A stretch of DNA of 37,197 nucleotides from Roseburia hominis. Lineage in GTDB: Bacteria; Bacillota; Clostridia; Lachnospirales; Lachnospiraceae. Both the position numbers and the translations under genes were made by a program. Positions 35,131 through 37,197 of this stretch are shown piece by piece. Location: NCBI GenBank assembly GCA_021771815.1, contig JAETOE010000034.1, positions 1-37,197 on the forward strand, in the 5' to 3' direction. The notes under the pieces are model-generated. The model saw only the letters and a program-made list of their open reading frames with translations. It ran no database searches and was not told where the DNA came from. Each line of letters opens with the position of its first letter. Position 1 is the first letter of the stretch.

Positions 35131-35948
35131 ACGGCAGTACCTCCTCCGTCTTTATCGAATACATTCATCAGCGCCATGCTTGCGATGACAAAGAGCATCA
35201 AAACGACAGACAGCCCGGAACCTAAATGCCAGTTCGTACCCTGCATAAATTCCTGCTCGATGACGTTTCCGATCAGAAGCACCTTGCCGCCGCCGAGCAG
35301 ATCGGAGATGACAAAGGAAGTCAGGGCGGGGACAAATACCATAATCACGCCGCTGATGATGCCGGAGAGCGTCAGCGGGAAAATAATTTTCACGAGAATG
35401 GTAAAATTTCCCGCGCCGAGGTCGCGCGCCGCCTCCAAAGTCTCCGGCTTGATCCGCACCATGGAATTATAGATGGGGAGGATCATAAAGGGCAGAAAGT
35501 CGTACACCATGCCAAAGACGACGGCGGTCGGCGTATTCAGCATCTTGATGTGGCCGACGCCGACGGCGGCGAAGATGGAATTTACGATACCGTTGTTCGA
35601 GAGCAGCAGCCGCCATGCCAGAATGCGCAGCATGAAATTCATCCACATCGGAAGGATGAATAAAAATACGACAAAGCTCTGGTGGCGGAATCGGAAGGTG
35701 CTAAGGATCATGCATAACGGGTAGGAGAGCACCAGACACACAAGCGTGCAGATCGCGCCGAGCTTTAAGGACAGCACGATCGACTTTACATGCACCGGGT
35801 CTGCGATAGCCGCGATGTTGGAAAAAGTAAATGCACCGTCAGATGTCGTCAATGCGTAATACAGGATAAATGCGAGCGGCAGGAGAATAAAGCCGATCAT
35901 CCAGATCAGGTACGGTCCTGCCAGAAATTGCTTTTTTAATTTATACAT
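35124..35948 (-). CDS. potB: Polyamine ABC transporter permease PotB
   Basis: PotB is the partner permease of PotC. The 274-residue protein has six predicted helices, starting [22 protein letters not shown]. It also has [20 protein letters not shown] and the coupling loop [20 protein letters not shown], which matches the EAA motif of ABC permeases. Length is normal. Its start lies inside the end of potA (overlap of eight bases) and its stop overlaps potC, so the three genes are tightly packed. Confidence 0.95.
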   Translation of the reverse strand: MYKLKKQFLAGPYLIWMIGFILLPLAFILYYALTTSDGAFTFSNIAAIADPVHVKSIVLSLKLGAICTLVCLVLSYPLCMILSTFRFRHQSFVVFLFILPMWMNFMLRILAWRLLLSNNGIVNSIFAAVGVGHIKMLNTPTAVVFGMVYDFLPFMILPIYNSMVRIKPETLEAARDLGAGNFTILVKIIFPLTLSGIISGVIMVFVPALTSFVISDLLGGGKVLLIGNVIEQEFMQGTNWHLGSGLSVVLMLFVIASMALMNVFDKDGGGTAVW

Positions 35949-37014
35949 CGATCTCTGCCGCCTCCTCGTCCTCGGATTCCGGTTTGTTCATGATCTGGAT
36001 ATTGAAAGGGATCACGCGGATGCCGACGTCTGTTCCTACCGCGTAGCACTGTGTCGTGTCCACGAGCCATTCATAGCCGCCCGCCAATATCTCGATCTCA
36101 TAGTGCACGCCCTTAAAGATTACCGATGTAATCACACCGTCCATAAAGCCTTCTCCGGGGGAAACGATTTCGACGTCCTCCGGGCGTATGACGACGTCGA
36201 CCGGGGTGTTCTCGCCGAAACCCTCGTCCACACAGGGGATTTTCGTCCCGAGGATCTCTACGACTTTATCCTTCACCATGACGCCGTCTATGATATTGCT
36301 GTCCCCGATAAAATCCGCAACAAAGGCGTTGACCGGCTCGTTGTAGATCATTTCCGGCGTGCCGATCTGCTGGATGTAACCCTGGTTCATGACGACGATC
36401 GTGTCGGACATTGTGAGCGCTTCCTCCTGATCGTGGGTCACGTAGACGAATGTAATGCCAAGCTCGTTTTTTAAGCGGATCAGCTCGTACTGCATTTCCT
36501 GGCGAAGCTTTAAGTCGAGGGCGCCGAGCGGCTCGTCGAGCAGGAGCACCTTCGGCTCGTTTACGATGGCGCGCGCGATCGCAATACGCTGCTGCTGACC
36601 GCCGCTTAAGGAGTCGATGGAGCGGCGCTCAAAGCCCTCGAGATTGACGAGCTTTAAGGCGTAGCGGATCTTATCCTCGATGTACGCTTTGCTCTTTTTT
36701 TTGATCTTCAGACCAAAGGCGATATTTTCCGCAATGGACATGTGTGGAAAGAGCGCGTATTTCTGGAAAACGGTATTTAAGTCGCGCATGTTCGGCGGCA
36801 GATTCGTGATATCCCTGTCGTCAAACAATACCTGTCCCTTGTCCGGTTTCTCGAATCCGCCCAGAATCCTTAGAGTCGTCGTCTTCCCGCAGCCGGACGG
36901 ACCAAGCAGCGTGATAAATTCATTTTCACGGATATATAAATTCAGATCGTCCAGAATGACGTTATTTCCGTATGATTTGGTGATTTCCACCAGATTGATT
37001 AATTTTCGCTTCAT
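35941..37014 (-). CDS. potA: Polyamine ABC transporter ATPase PotA
   Basis: PotA powers polyamine import. The 357-residue protein has Walker [10 protein letters not shown] (38-46), the Q-loop in [12 protein letters not shown], signature [14 protein letters not shown], Walker [13 protein letters not shown] and the switch histidine in [13 protein letters not shown]-terminal TOBE domain (about 275-345) includes [11 protein letters not shown]. Length is normal. The ATG at 37014 has AAAGGA about 11 bases upstream, a slightly long spacing. It is the first gene of the operon, with a good promoter at 37046-37073 and two tandem dyads further upstream that could bind a regulator. Confidence 0.96.
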   Translation of the reverse strand: MKRKLINLVEITKSYGNNVILDDLNLYIRENEFITLLGPSGCGKTTTLRILGGFEKPDKGQVLFDDRDITNLPPNMRDLNTVFQKYALFPHMSIAENIAFGLKIKKKSKAYIEDKIRYALKLVNLEGFERRSIDSLSGGQQQRIAIARAIVNEPKVLLLDEPLGALDLKLRQEMQYELIRLKNELGITFVYVTHDQEEALTMSDTIVVMNQGYIQQIGTPEMIYNEPVNAFVADFIGDSNIIDGVMVKDKVVEILGTKIPCVDEGFGENTPVDVVIRPEDVEIVSPGEGFMDGVITSVIFKGVHYEIEILAGGYEWLVDTTQCYAVGTDVGIRVIPFNIQIMNKPESEDEEAAEIDV

Positions 37015-37045
37015 ATGGTAAGATTCCTTTCGTAACTGAACTTAT

Positions 37046-37073
37046 ATTGTATGATATCTGCATAAAAAGTCAA
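37046..37073 (-). promoter_or_regulatory. Promoter of the potABCD operon
   Basis: Read on the minus strand, TTGACT (37073 down to 37068) and TACAAT (37051 down to 37046) are 16 bases apart. The start would be near 37040, about 25 bases before potA. Confidence 0.7.
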
Positions 37074-37095
37074 TATATTTTAGGTGAAATGAAAA

Positions 37096-37128
37096 GGTAA
37101 CTTCCACCTTGTAAGGGTAAATTCTACC
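37096..37128. repeat. Two tandem dyads, candidate operator for the pot operon
   Basis: GGTAACTTCCACC (37096-37108) and GGTAAATTCTACC (37116-37128) match at 11 of 13 positions with a period of 20 bases. Each has a GGTA-N5-TACC-like dyad, perfect in the second copy. They lie about 55-90 bases upstream of the predicted pot transcription start. The regulator is unknown. Confidence 0.55.
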
Positions 37129-37167
37129 AGAGATAAATTTTTATGTTCAAAAAAGGTTTATCTCTGG
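37127..37167 (+). other. Inverted repeat at the right edge
   Basis: CCAGAGATAAA (37127-37137) and TTTATCTCTGG (37157-37167) pair perfectly over a 19-base AT-rich loop, followed by CATTTTTATG. It could be a terminator-like hairpin in the leader of a transcript. TATGAT at 37179-37184 may be a -10 for a rightward gene beyond the window. Confidence 0.5.
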
Positions 37168-37197
37168 CATTTTTATGTTATGATGAAGGTGAAACCA

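Overview
The window looks like a chromosomal segment of a spore-forming member of the class Clostridia, most likely the family Lachnospiraceae. Three observations support this. First, it carries the order asp23/yqhY, nusB, xseA, xseB, ispA, dxs, tlyA, nadK, argR, recN, spoIVB, spo0A, the conserved sporulation-linked block of Firmicutes. Second, it has a DUF5688 gene, a family I associate with Lachnospiraceae. Third, it has Gram-positive signals: strong GGAGG ribosome binding sites, a LexA/DinR SOS box, an 0A box, rubrerythrin and a lipoprotein PotD. Genus cannot be decided from the sequence.

Layout. 140-4067: a fructose PTS operon (EIIABC, an HPr, Enzyme I). 4064-5320 (minus): a Y-family DNA polymerase meeting ptsI tail to tail. 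5321-5451: a compact control region with overlapping face-to-face promoters and a full match to the Gram-positive SOS box. 5452-6579: a DUF4422 protein. 6643-7185: rubrerythrin. 7349-7420: tRNA-Arg(CCG). 7592-9058: a membrane-anchored SH3b protein. 9140-11919: an rRNA pseudouridine synthase translationally coupled to ligA. 11989-12921: metA. 13066-18309: a visibly AT-richer segment holding a LytTR/GHKL two-component pair and a large membrane-anchored GH3 glycosidase with reversed domain order. 18484-30572: one unrecognised gene, then the conserved block ending in spo0A. 30684-32147: glgA. 32152-33048 (minus): DUF5688. 33270-37014 (minus): the polyamine ABC operon potA-potB-potC-potD with its promoter at the right edge.

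How genes work together. EIIABC, HPr and EI form a complete phosphorelay for fructose uptake. The HPr lacks the regulatory Ser46, so this relay may escape HPr kinase control. XseA/XseB and RecN serve DNA repair, and IspA/Dxs serve isoprenoid synthesis. NusB is an antitermination factor, ArgR controls arginine genes, and SpoIVB and Spo0A act in sporulation. PotA-D import polyamines.

The most interesting unit is the 13.0-18.3 kb segment. The two-component pair sits directly upstream of the GH3 gene. Between them lie two identical 18-base direct repeats with a 20-base period, the geometry expected of a LytTR operator. These are followed by a promoter whose -10 is buried in a 17-bp inverted repeat that also contains the GH3 ribosome binding site. 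This suggests a self-contained, signal-controlled surface glycosidase module, probably acquired horizontally. No CRISPR array, insertion sequence, prophage or rRNA gene was seen.
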